Positions 1-6,958 of a stretch of 13,887 nt of DNA are shown piece after piece. How positions within the stretch are numbered: position 1 is the stretch's first letter; every line of letters begins with the position of its first letter. This stretch comes from JANNSW01 sp031431235 (lineage in GTDB: Bacteria; Pseudomonadota; Alphaproteobacteria; Rhizobiales; Hyphomicrobiaceae): contig JANPDA010000126.1 in the NCBI GenBank assembly GCA_031431235.1, positions 1-13,887 of the forward strand, given 5' to 3'. A program made the position numbers and the translations under genes. Below the pieces are notes generated by a model. It did no database searches. It saw only the letters and a list, made by a program, of their open reading frames with translations, and was not told the DNA's origin.

Positions 1-406
1 CACAGTTTTTGTTCGCAGAAGTCTTGTCGCCCGGGCAGATGCAACCGTTTTCCAACGTCAATTGATTATACAGCAAGATGGTTTCGATCAAAGCATTGGC
101 TATCGTATCATTGCTGACCGCATCCGGGCTGGTGGTAGGTACTGTCAGACATTGCGGCGCCAACACCGGAGCGTCCTTCGGCTCCGCCTTCGGGCACGCC
201 TCCTTGACGACCACCACCTCCTTCACCACGACGACCTGGGGCTTGTGCACTGCGATCGGCCGAGACTTTGCCCGAGGTAGCTGATTCGCGGCGCTCCCTT
301 GTGGCTTCGCCGACAGCTCGACAGCCGCCGGCTCGATTGTCGTGCAGCCGGCGACGAGGCCCATGGCCAGGATCGGCAGCGAGACGGACCTGAGCACGCG
401 CAACAT
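1..406 (-). CDS. Putative lipoprotein, cysteine-rich, 3' end beyond window
   Basis: The frame is open from an ATG at 406 to the left edge, giving 135 residues with no stop, so the C-terminus is missing. The start has a good ribosome binding site (GGGAG, 6 bases upstream). Residues 1-20 form a lipoprotein signal peptide: basic start (MLRVLR), hydrophobic core, then a VAG-C lipobox with the lipidated cysteine at residue 21. Residues 58-69 are a tandem repeat of VVVVKE, which may form a beta or coiled segment. Further cysteines sit at 71, 86, 122, 124 and 135, so disulfides are likely outside the inner membrane. The last third (ending GCICPGD...) is encoded by DNA of lower GC (about 40-52%) than the rest of the window. 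No family is recognised and no function is assigned. That it is a lipoprotein is well supported; its sorting to the outer or inner membrane cannot be told. Confidence 0.75.
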   Translation of the reverse strand, partial: MLRVLRSVSLPILAMGLVAGCTTIEPAAVELSAKPQGSAANQLPRAKSRPIAVHKPQVVVVKEVVVVKEACPKAEPKDAPVLAPQCLTVPTTSPDAVSNDTIANALIETILLYNQLTLENGCICPGDKTSANKNC

Positions 407-756
407 GAAGAACTCCCGGTACTGCTACGAGATTGCTCGCAAGTGGAGAGCAAAGGCCATGTGGCATGGGGACCGTCGTGCGGCTCATTTGCCTCCCGAG
501 ACCGCCGACGGGCGGCGTACTGGCCAAGTTGCGGCGAGGCAGCCGCACGGTGTCCGACACCTTTGCCCCGGCGCATCCGAACTCCACTGCCGCCCCGGCA
601 AAGGTGCCAACGGACACCGAGCCCGACTGATCAGTTCCCGCTGTCCCGGCCGAGGGCGGGCGGCCTCTCGCCGGGCGAGCCGGCGCGGGAGCGTCAGGAA
701 AATTCTGTATCGAGCGTGCCATCGGTGACCACGAACCGTGCGGCGAGGCATCCGCT
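407..756. other. Intergenic region of 350 bp, no gene recognised
   Basis: This stretch lies between the start of the lipoprotein gene and the end of the aldonate dehydratase gene, both on the minus strand. The open frames across it on both strands are arginine- and proline-rich and resemble no protein family, so I do not call a gene. It must contain the promoter of the lipoprotein gene, but no convincing -35/-10 pair is visible. It holds a strong hairpin at 548-619, a 10-bp perfect palindrome ACTGATCAGT at 626-635, and a short GC-rich hairpin CTCGCCGGGCGAG at 667-679 without a T tract. Confidence 0.6.
548..619. repeat. Imperfect inverted repeat / hairpin, 9 + 10 bp stem
   Basis: CGGTGTCCG at 548-556 pairs with CGGACACCG at 611-619. 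CACCTTTGCC at 558-567 pairs with GGCAAAGGTG at 597-606. The two stem blocks are separated by an asymmetric internal loop (1 base on one side, 4 on the other), and the terminal loop is 29 nt. There is no T tract on either side, so a classical intrinsic terminator is not supported. It could be a structured RNA element or a mRNA 3'-end hairpin downstream of the dehydratase gene. The pairing is seen directly; any role is inference. Confidence 0.6.
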
Positions 757-2556
757 TCAGTGATTGTCCCGCGGCACGCCGTGCTTGCGGGCGATCGATT
801 GGTATTTGACAGCCGGCTTCAGCACCATGCCGCGGTCGAGCTGATCGACGATGCCGCGCTGGATCTCCTGCCAGGGCGTCTGGTGGTCGGGGAAGGGATA
901 GCCGCCTGCAGCTTCGAGCGCCCGCCGCCGGCCCGCCAGCTCGTCATCGGAAAGCAGCATGTCGGCGGTTGCGCGTTTCAGGTCGATGCGGATGCGGTCG
1001 CCTGTCCGCAACAGCGCGAGGCCGCCGCCAGCCGCCGCTTCGGGGGAGGCATTGAGGATCGAGGGCGAGCCGGAGGTTCCCGACTGGCGGCCATCGCCGA
1101 TGCAGGGCAATGACCCGATGCCGCGCGCGATCGAGGCGGCTGGGGGCTGCATGTTGACGACCTCGGCACTGCCTGGATAGCCGATCGGCCCGGCACCGCG
1201 CATGACGAGGATGCTGTCCACGCCAATGCCGAGCTCGGGATCCTCGATGCGGCTGTGGTAGTCCTCCGGACCGTCGAACACGACCGCCCGGCCCTCGAAC
1301 GCTTCCGGATCGTCGGGATTGGACAGATAGCGGGCGCGGAACTCTTGCGAGATGACACTCGTCTTCATGATGGCCGAATCGAACAGATTGCCCTTGAGGT
1401 TGATGAAGCCCGCGCGTGCCTTCAGCGGATCGGCGAGCCGACGGATCACGCGCTGATCGAGGATCTCGCGGCCAGCGCAATTGGCGCCGATGGAGGCGCC
1501 CGAGACGGTTGGCGCATCGGGGTGGGGCAGCAGGCGCCCCCGGATCAACTCGGCGACGACAGCGGGCACGCCGCCTGCATGATGATAGTCCTCGCCCAGA
1601 TAGGCGCCCGCCGGTTGCAGGTCGACCAGGAGGGGAATGTCGAGCCCGATCCGCTGCCAGTCGTCGTTGTCGAGCGGCACGCCCAGATGGCGGGCGATGG
1701 CGTTCAGATGGATCGGCGCATTGGTCGAGCCGCCGATCGCCGTGTTGACGACAATCGCGTTCTCGAAAGCCGCGCGGGTGAGGATGGCCGATGGGCGCAG
1801 GTCCGCCTCGACCATGGCGACAATGCGCTTGCCGGTCGCATAGGCCATCTGGCCGCGCTCGCGGTAGGGCGCAGGGATTGCCGCGCAGCCCGGCAGCGAC
1901 ATGCCGAGCGCCTCGCAGAGCGAGTTCATGGTGGTTGCCGTGCCCATGGTGTTGCAGTAGCCGACCGAGGGCGCCGAGGTCGCGACCAGGTCGATAAAGC
2001 CCTCGTAGTCGAGCTTTCCGGCCGCATGCAGCTCGCGGGCCTTCCACACCACGGTGCCCGAGCCCGAGCGCTCGCCCCGGTGCCAACCGTTCAGCATCGG
2101 TCCGACCGAGAGCGCGATCGCGGGAATGTCGACGGTCGCCGCACCCATCAGCAGCGCGGGCGTGGTCTTGTCGCAGCCGATCGTCAGCACGACGCCGTCG
2201 AGGGGGTAGCCGTAGAGCACCTCGACCAGGCCGAGATAGGCGAGATTGCGGTCGAGCGCCGCCGTCGGGCGCTTGCCCGTCTCCTGGATCGGATGCACCG
2301 GGAACTCGAGGGCGACGCCGCCCGCCGCCGTGATGCCGTCGCGCACGCGCTTGGCCAGCTCGATGTGGTGGCGGTTGCAAGGGCTGAGATCGGAGCCCGT
2401 CTGCGCGATCCCGATGATGGGTTTGCCCGAGCGCAGCTCCTCGAGTGTCATGCCGTAATTGAGATAGCGCTCCAGATAGAGCGCCGTCATGCCTGGATTG
2501 CCCGGATTGTCGAACCAGGCACGCGAGCGGAGTTTTGCGGGCTTGCTGTCCACCAT
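757..2556 (-). CDS. IlvD/Edd-family sugar-acid (xylonate/arabinonate-type) dehydratase
   Basis: This is a 599-residue Fe-S dehydratase that removes water from an aldonic acid to give a 2-keto-3-deoxy acid, acting in the cytoplasm. The N-terminal block with FDNP, MTALYLERYLNYG and GIAQTGSDLSPCNRHH, and the ending PRDNH, are wording of the aldonate subfamily (L-arabinonate and Caulobacter D-xylonate dehydratases), not of branched-chain IlvD. The three cluster cysteines are present: C60 (SPCNR), C128 (GCDKTTP) and C201 (YCNTMGT). Lys129 follows C128, and the GRQSG serine is at 492. Length matches the subfamily (about 580-600). The frame extends 12 codons further upstream, but I start at 2556 because GGGAG lies 7 bases before it and the upstream codons fall inside a repeat element. 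It lies 147 bp downstream of denD on the same strand, which supports a sugar-acid catabolic locus. The exact substrate (xylonate, arabinonate or other) cannot be told. Confidence 0.9.
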   Translation of the reverse strand: MVDSKPAKLRSRAWFDNPGNPGMTALYLERYLNYGMTLEELRSGKPIIGIAQTGSDLSPCNRHHIELAKRVRDGITAAGGVALEFPVHPIQETGKRPTAALDRNLAYLGLVEVLYGYPLDGVVLTIGCDKTTPALLMGAATVDIPAIALSVGPMLNGWHRGERSGSGTVVWKARELHAAGKLDYEGFIDLVATSAPSVGYCNTMGTATTMNSLCEALGMSLPGCAAIPAPYRERGQMAYATGKRIVAMVEADLRPSAILTRAAFENAIVVNTAIGGSTNAPIHLNAIARHLGVPLDNDDWQRIGLDIPLLVDLQPAGAYLGEDYHHAGGVPAVVAELIRGRLLPHPDAPTVSGASIGANCAGREILDQRVIRRLADPLKARAGFINLKGNLFDSAIMKTSVISQEFRARYLSNPDDPEAFEGRAVVFDGPEDYHSRIEDPELGIGVDSILVMRGAGPIGYPGSAEVVNMQPPAASIARGIGSLPCIGDGRQSGTSGSPSILNASPEAAAGGGLALLRTGDRIRIDLKRATADMLLSDDELAGRRRALEAAGGYPFPDHQTPWQEIQRGIVDQLDRGMVLKPAVKYQSIARKHGVPRDNH

Positions 2557-2563
2557 GATCAAT

Positions 2564-2568
2564 CTCCC
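2564..2568 (-). promoter_or_regulatory. Ribosome binding site deciding the dehydratase start
   Basis: GGGAG on the minus strand lies 7 bases before the ATG at 2556. The alternative ATG at 2592 has no comparable site. Confidence 0.55.
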
Positions 2569-2574
2569 GAGGCT

Positions 2575-2708
2575 GCTAGTGTTCCGTCCCATTCACTCGA
2601 TTCCGGCGAAGCTGGATCAATGAATGTAAAGACGGAACACAAACAAATAGTTGGCTAGTGGGCTGGTTATTCATTTGGGGTACCGAATGAATGAGTCGGA
2701 ACACTAGC
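2575..2708. repeat. Inverted-repeat-bounded element with three TGTTCCG motifs; probable operator cluster
   Basis: The ends of this 134-bp stretch are 25-bp inverted repeats matching at 22 positions. The left arm (2575-2599) begins GCTAGTGTTCCGTC and contains CATTCA; the right arm (2684-2708) reads the same on the minus strand with A/T, T/C and T/C differences. A third related copy lies inside at about 2615-2640 in the same orientation as the right arm: GTGTTCCGTC, then CATTCATTGATC after a short insertion. GCTAGTG recurs again at 2654-2660, and ATTCATT/AATGAAT form another inverted pair (2669-2675, 2686-2692). The element fills the gap between denD and the dehydratase gene, and its right end overlaps the denD stop codon. 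Repeated half-sites in a promoter-sized gap suggest binding sites for a sugar-acid regulator. A miniature inverted-repeat element with CTAG target copies is the alternative. Confidence 0.7.
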
Positions 2709-3693
2709 CGCCGATCCGCCCGCCGAGCTCGTCGTCGATGTGGGCTTGCAGGATATCATCGAAGCTCCGGTCGGCGGCGAAACCGAGGGCGGTCGCGCGC
2801 TGCGTATCGAAGCGCTGCGGCCAGCCGGCGACGATGCGCTCGATGAAGGGATCGCGCACGTGGCGGATGCGATTGACGACCGCCTCGCCCCCGACGCGGC
2901 GCAGGGCTGCGATCTGCTCGCCGACCGTGACCGAAAGCCCCGGCATCGACAGCGACCGCCTCGGGCCCAGTGCTTCGCCAGCGATCGTCGCGGCCCTGAG
3001 CAGGAAGCCGATCGCAGCCCGCGGGCTCGCAAGCGTGTGGCGCACGTCCTCGGCGACTGGCAGCACCGCGTCCTGCCCGGCCAGTGGCTCGCGGCAGATG
3101 TTGGAGAAGAAGCCGGACGCCGCCTGGTTGGGCCTGCCCGGGCGGACGCAGATGGTTGGCAGGCGAATGCCCACGCCATCGAGGAAACCTTTGCGCGTGT
3201 AGTCGGCCAGCAGCAATTCCCCGATCGCCTTCTGCGTGCCGTAGCTCGTCAGCGGCGTCAGATGGAACTCGTCCGCGATGCTGGCGGGGAAGGGTGCGCC
3301 GAACACGGCGATCGAGGAGGCGAAAACGACGCGTGGCTGGCGTAACGCGCCCGCATAGGTGTGGCGCACGCCTTCGAGCAGCAGCTGCGTGCCGTGCAGA
3401 TTGATGCGATAGCCCTTGTCGAACTCCTGCTCGGCCTCGCCCGAGACGATGGCTGCCAGATGCACGATCACGTCCGGCCGGCCCGCGAGCAGGCGGTCGA
3501 ACTCGCCGGGCGCCGGCAGATCGCCGGTCAGACACTCGACCGGGAAACCTGCCCCGCCAGGTCGCGCCGGCGCGACGACGTCATGCAGAGCGAGACCCGA
3601 AATCTCCTGCCCGCCGAGCTGGCCGGTCGCCGCCAGCCGCTCCGCCAGCTTGCGGCCGAGGAACCCCGCCCCGCCAGTGATCGCGACCTTCAT
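2704..3693 (-). CDS. denD: D-erythronate dehydrogenase-type NAD-dependent SDR
   Basis: This is a 329-residue extended short-chain dehydrogenase. The DenD family oxidises D-erythronate at C2 with NAD, giving 2-oxo-tetronate for later phosphorylation and cleavage. Visible are the nucleotide-binding TGGAGFLG (6-13), an acidic residue closing strand beta-2 (D38), the catalytic serines in ASSIAVFG (126-127), and the Y151-x3-K155 pair in SYGTQKAIGELL. The stretch LDGVGIRLPTICVRPG (171-186) is typical of the DenD subgroup. The frame is open 48 codons further upstream, but that extension runs into the tRNA gene. The start at 3693 has AAGGAG 8 bases before it and begins directly with the Rossmann strand. 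It lies upstream of an aldonate dehydratase on the same strand. No DenK kinase or OtnC aldolase is in the window, so the assigned substrate rests on family resemblance only. Confidence 0.85.
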   Translation of the reverse strand: MKVAITGGAGFLGRKLAERLAATGQLGGQEISGLALHDVVAPARPGGAGFPVECLTGDLPAPGEFDRLLAGRPDVIVHLAAIVSGEAEQEFDKGYRINLHGTQLLLEGVRHTYAGALRQPRVVFASSIAVFGAPFPASIADEFHLTPLTSYGTQKAIGELLLADYTRKGFLDGVGIRLPTICVRPGRPNQAASGFFSNICREPLAGQDAVLPVAEDVRHTLASPRAAIGFLLRAATIAGEALGPRRSLSMPGLSVTVGEQIAALRRVGGEAVVNRIRHVRDPFIERIVAGWPQRFDTQRATALGFAADRSFDDILQAHIDDELGGRIGG

Positions 3694-3701
3694 CAGGTGA
3701 T

Positions 3702-3707
3702 CTCCTT
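3702..3707 (-). promoter_or_regulatory. Ribosome binding site of denD
   Basis: AAGGAG on the minus strand lies 8 bases before the ATG at 3693. It excludes the longer frame that would begin inside the tRNA gene. Confidence 0.65.
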
Positions 3708-3788
3708 CGTGCCGTGGGGCATCCGCTCGGCGCCCCGCGGCCGGGCGGGTCGATCGATCGCGCAGCTCGCTGATCTCACGGTTGTTTT

Positions 3789-3864
<76 letters not shown>

Positions 3865-3947
3865 ATCGTCTGGAGGTCACGGCCGGGTCGCGGTCATGCC
3901 ATGGTGGCAAGGCGCCTGGGGGCGCGGACGGCGGGCGAGACGCTGCC

Positions 3948-3976
3948 TCCATAGGACGGCCCAGCCCTCCAATCAA
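3948..3976 (-). promoter_or_regulatory. Candidate promoter of the tRNA-Ala gene
   Basis: On the minus strand TTGATT (3971-3976) and TATGGA (3948-3953) are 17 bp apart, a sigma-70-like arrangement about 80 bp before the tRNA 5' end. The -10 match is weak, so this is only a candidate. Confidence 0.3.
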
Positions 3977-4092
3977 GCAAAACCTTCTGGCGCGACAGGC
4001 CGCGGGTGGCGCGGGACCCCGTTGCAAGGCCCCTCCATTGCGTTTAGGCAGCCTCGCACCGACACCGCACTCACAGGGAAGGGCAGGACGCG

Positions 4093-5145
4093 ATGAGCAA
4101 GACCAACCCGGGGCATTTCTTCGAGGATTTCCGGCCCGGCCAGCTTCTCGTCCATGCGACGCCGCGCACGATCACCGACGGCGACGTCGCCCTCTACACG
4201 GCGATCTATGGCTCGCGCTTTGCCGTGCAATCCTCGCAGGCGTTCGCCAGCGCCCTCGGCTACGAGCAGCGTCCATACGACGATCTGCTCGTCTTCCACG
4301 TGGTATTCGGCAAGACCGTGCCCGATATCTCGCTCAACGCCATCGCCAATCTGGGCTACGCCGCGGGACGCTTCGTGCGGCCGGTGCATTGCGGCGATAC
4401 CCTGAGTGTCGCCTCCGAGGTGATCGGCCGCAAGGAGAACTCCAACCGCCAGACCGGCACCGTCTATGTGCGCTCGACCGGGCGCAACCAGCGCGGCGAG
4501 ACCGTGCTCGAGTACACGCGTTGGGTGATGGTGAGAAAGCGCGATGCCGCTGCTCCCGCACCCGACCCCGTGGTGCCCGAGCTGCCCGAGCGGGTGGATC
4601 CCGCAACGATCGGCACCGGAGTGCCCCCGCTCCGGCGTGCGGCCTATGACTGTGCTCTCGCCGGCGGCCCGCATCTGTGGGGCGACTACGACGTGGGCGA
4701 GCGGATCGACCATGTCGACGGCATGACCATCGAGGAAGCCGAGCACCAGCTCGCGACCCGCCTCTATCAGAACACGGCAAAGGTTCACTTCAATCAATTG
4801 ACCGAGTCGAAGGGCCGGTTCGGCAAGCGCATCGTCTATGGCGGGCATGTGATCTCGATCGCCCGCGCGCTCTCCTTCAACGGCCTCGCCAACGCTTTCC
4901 ACGTCGCGGCCATCAATGGTGGCCGGCACGTGGCACCCTGTTTTGCGGGCGACACGATCCATGCCTGGAGCGAGGTCTTGGAGAAGGCGGAGCTGCCGGG
5001 CCGGAGCGATGTGGGGGCGCTGCGCGTCCGGCTCGTTGCCGTCAAGAACCGGACCTGCGAGGGCTTCCCGCGCTTGCAGCCGGACGGCGAGCATGAGGAA
5101 GGCGTGGTGCTCGATCTCGATCTCTGGCTGGTGCTGGCGCGGTGA
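4093..5145 (+). CDS. mch: Mesaconyl-CoA hydratase (double hot-dog, MaoC family)
   Basis: This 350-residue cytoplasmic enzyme reversibly hydrates mesaconyl-CoA to beta-methylmalyl-CoA. The reaction belongs to the ethylmalonyl-CoA pathway of acetate assimilation and to the 3-hydroxypropionate cycle. The opening NPGHFFEDFRPGQ, then HATPRTITDGDVALYTAIYG, DDLLVFHVVFGKTVPDIS (63-80) and GRKENSNRQTGTVYVRSTGR (112-131) are wording of the known hydratases. The second hot-dog half carries NTAKVHFNQL (227-236) and RIVYGGHVISIARALSFNGL (246-265). Length fits the family (about 340-350). The ATG is preceded by purine-rich GGGAAGGGCAGGA. It opens a three-gene operon with the next start 12 bp on. No ccr, ecm, mcd or mcl genes are nearby, so it stands apart from the other pathway genes. 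A related enoyl-CoA hydratase with another substrate remains possible. Confidence 0.88.
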   Translation: MSKTNPGHFFEDFRPGQLLVHATPRTITDGDVALYTAIYGSRFAVQSSQAFASALGYEQRPYDDLLVFHVVFGKTVPDISLNAIANLGYAAGRFVRPVHCGDTLSVASEVIGRKENSNRQTGTVYVRSTGRNQRGETVLEYTRWVMVRKRDAAAPAPDPVVPELPERVDPATIGTGVPPLRRAAYDCALAGGPHLWGDYDVGERIDHVDGMTIEEAEHQLATRLYQNTAKVHFNQLTESKGRFGKRIVYGGHVISIARALSFNGLANAFHVAAINGGRHVAPCFAGDTIHAWSEVLEKAELPGRSDVGALRVRLVAVKNRTCEGFPRLQPDGEHEEGVVLDLDLWLVLAR

Positions 5146-5149
5146 GGAG
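5144..5149 (+). promoter_or_regulatory. Ribosome binding site overlapping the mch stop codon
   Basis: GAGGAG begins inside the TGA stop of mch (5143-5145) and lies 8 bases before the next ATG. This indicates translational coupling within the operon. Confidence 0.55.
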
Positions 5150-5157
5150 CTGATCCG

Positions 5158-5733
5158 ATGCGTCTTCCCTCCAACACCACGCTCCTGCTGATCGACCTGC
5201 AGCTCGCGATCGATGATCCGATATGGGGGCCGCGCAACAACCCCGAGGCCGAGGCGCGCATCGCCGAGCTGCTGGCGGCCTGGCGCAAGGCCGCGATGCC
5301 GGTCGTGCATGTGCGCCACGATTCACAGGAGGCGCACTCGCCCTATCGGCCGGACACACCCGGCAACGCGTTCAAACCCGCCTTCGAGCCGGCGCCGGGC
5401 GAGCAGGTCATCGCGAAATCGACCAATAGCGCCTTCATCGGCACCACGCTCGAAGCCGATCTCGATCGTATTGGCGCGACCGACGTCGTCATGTGCGGCG
5501 TGCTGACCAGCAACTCGCTCGAAGCTACGGTGCGCCATGCCGGCAATCTGGGCTATCGGGTGTTCGTGGCGGGCGATGCCTGCTGGGCGGTCGACAAGCG
5601 CGACCTGCGCGGGCGGACCTGGCCGGCCGAGGACGTGCATCAATTGTCGCTCGCCAACATGCATGGCGAGTACGCCGAGGTAACGGCGAGCGGTGCGGTG
5701 ATTGCCGCGCTCGGCTCGATCAGAAGGAGGTGA
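5158..5733 (+). CDS. Isochorismatase-family hydrolase with serine at the nucleophile position
   Basis: This 191-residue protein has the isochorismatase/nicotinamidase fold. The opening TTLLLIDLQLAI carries the catalytic aspartate (D13), VIAKSTNSAF carries the lysine (K87), and DVVMCGVLTSNSLEATVRHA (109-128) is the nucleophile loop. In thiol hydrolases of this fold the loop reads T-x-x-C-(V/L)-x-x-T; here residue 120 is serine. The only nearby cysteine, C113, sits before the loop glycine and is not in the nucleophile position. A subgroup of family members carries a similar TxNSVEAT loop, so this is probably a true subfamily trait rather than decay, as the rest of the fold looks intact (GDACWAVDKRDLRGRTWPAE). 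The start at 5158 has GAGGAG 8 bases upstream. It lies between mch and the C45 acyltransferase gene, with which it shares an mRNA. The substrate is unknown. Confidence 0.85.
   Translation: MRLPSNTTLLLIDLQLAIDDPIWGPRNNPEAEARIAELLAAWRKAAMPVVHVRHDSQEAHSPYRPDTPGNAFKPAFEPAPGEQVIAKSTNSAFIGTTLEADLDRIGATDVVMCGVLTSNSLEATVRHAGNLGYRVFVAGDACWAVDKRDLRGRTWPAEDVHQLSLANMHGEYAEVTASGAVIAALGSIRRR
5725..5730 (+). promoter_or_regulatory. Strong ribosome binding site inside the end of the isochorismatase-like gene
   Basis: AAGGAGGTGA is complementary to the 16S rRNA 3' end over its whole length and overlaps the preceding stop codon (5731-5733). It is 4 bases before the ATG at 5735 and 13 before the ATG at 5744. 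It rules out the upstream ATG at 5702. Confidence 0.6.
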
Positions 5734-5734
5734 A

Positions 5735-6835
5735 ATGCGACCGATGCCCGTGACACCGTTCCCGCTGATCGAGGTTGCCGGATGCCCCCACGAGCGGGGC
5801 ATCGCCTATGGGAAGGCGGCCCGCGAGCGCATTCGTCGCTCGATCGCGCTCTATGGGAAGGCGCTTGCGGGTCTGGGCATGGGAACGGTCGAGTTGCAGG
5901 AGCAAGTCACGCGCCTGATGCCGGTGATCGAAGGCTTTGCTCCCTCCTCCATCGCGGAGATGCGCGGCATCGCGGCGGGCGCCGATGTGAGCTTTGCCGA
6001 GATCGTGCTGGTGAACGCGCGCACCGAGCTGTTGCAACTCGCCAGCCGCGGCGAGCAAGGCCGCGACCCGGACGGCTGCACCGGCGCCGTGCTGCTGGCG
6101 CCTGCGACCGCAGGCGGCGAGGTGATCCACGGCCAGAACTGGGACTGGCGGGCGGAGTGCGTCGAGACGGCGATCGTGCTGCTGGTCCGGCGCGACGATG
6201 GCCCCGACATCCTGACCTTCACCGAGGCGGGCGGGCTTGCGCGCAGTGGCCTCAATGGGGCGGGCCTCGCCATCACGGCAAACTACCTCGAAAGCGATCG
6301 CGACTATCGCGAGCTCGGCGTGCCGCTGCCCTTCATCCGCCGCCGCGCGCTCGAATGCGAGCACCTCGCCGACATGATCCGGATCGTGGCGACGACACGG
6401 AAATCGGCGTCCAACAACATGATGCTCTCCCAACGCGACGGTTTTGCGATCGACCTCGAATGCGCGCCCGACGAGGTGTTCCCACTCTATCCGCGCAACG
6501 GCATGCTGGTGCACGCCAACCACTGGAAGAGCCCCGTCGCGCTCGCCAAGCTGAAGGAGACGGGCCTCCTCGACGTGCCCGACAGCCTCTATCGCGACTG
6601 GCGCGTCGAGCAGATCCTCGCGCGCGACTGCGGCCGGCTCACGATCGACCACCTGCGGCAGGCGCTGCTGGACGATTTCGGTGCGCCCTATGCAGTCTGC
6701 CGGCCACCGGTCGAGGAACGCGCGGGCAACCTGGGCGCCACCGTCGCCATGATCCTGATGCGGCCGGGCTCGGGCCTGATGGAGGTGACACCGATGCCGG
6801 CCCGCAACCGCGAGACGGCGCAGTACCGACTATAG
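5735..6835 (+). CDS. C45-family autoproteolytic acyltransferase/hydrolase (isopenicillin N acyltransferase-like)
   Basis: This 366-residue N-terminal-nucleophile hydrolase precursor is related to fungal acyl-CoA:isopenicillin N acyltransferase and bacterial C45 hydrolases. Such proteins cut themselves before an internal cysteine, which then becomes the nucleophile for amide hydrolysis or acyl transfer. The N-terminal chain has GCPHERGIAYGKAARERI (16-33) and EMRGIAAGADVSFAEIVLVNARTE (75-98). The predicted cleavage is G114-C115 in DPDGCTGAVLLAP. GQNWDW (133-138) and SASNNMML (224-231) followed by DGFAIDLE are further family landmarks. The ending ETAQYRL is complete. Its start overlaps the region of the preceding stop, so the two are translationally coupled. 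No secretion signal is seen, so it should act in the cytoplasm. The substrate is unknown; a beta-lactam role should not be assumed. Confidence 0.85.
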   Translation: MRPMPVTPFPLIEVAGCPHERGIAYGKAARERIRRSIALYGKALAGLGMGTVELQEQVTRLMPVIEGFAPSSIAEMRGIAAGADVSFAEIVLVNARTELLQLASRGEQGRDPDGCTGAVLLAPATAGGEVIHGQNWDWRAECVETAIVLLVRRDDGPDILTFTEAGGLARSGLNGAGLAITANYLESDRDYRELGVPLPFIRRRALECEHLADMIRIVATTRKSASNNMMLSQRDGFAIDLECAPDEVFPLYPRNGMLVHANHWKSPVALAKLKETGLLDVPDSLYRDWRVEQILARDCGRLTIDHLRQALLDDFGAPYAVCRPPVEERAGNLGATVAMILMRPGSGLMEVTPMPARNRETAQYRL

Positions 6836-6873
6836 TGATCTAATCCGGGGCATTCGCCGCGTTTTCTCATTTT

Positions 6874-6902
6874 TTGCCTTCGCTCAAGGTCGCAGTTAAC
6901 TG
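6874..6902 (+). promoter_or_regulatory. Candidate promoter of the GGDEF-EAL gene, with palindrome
   Basis: TTGCCT (6874-6879) and TAACTG (6897-6902) are 17 bp apart, about 55 bp before the chosen ATG. The second hexamer lies inside a perfect 10-bp palindrome CAGTTAACTG (6893-6902), which could be an operator. The -10 match is weak. Confidence 0.3.
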
Positions 6903-6958
6903 ATCGTTATGCCAAATCCCAATATCGTTGGCCTTTGGACGATGACGGGCCACGATCG

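Noticed and set aside
667..679. CTCGCCGGGCGAG hairpin as a terminator of the dehydratase gene
   Set aside because: The stem is only 5 bp and no T tract follows on either strand.
1255..2658. Plus-strand open frame of 467 codons
   Set aside because: It is antisense to the well-recognised aldonate dehydratase and shows no family motif.
3973..5319. Minus-strand open frame of 448 codons
   Set aside because: It is antisense to mch and crosses several gene boundaries; composition is that of a shadow frame.
6841..6876. T-rich stretch after the C45 gene as an intrinsic terminator
   Set aside because: The T-rich bases are present, but no stable stem precedes them.
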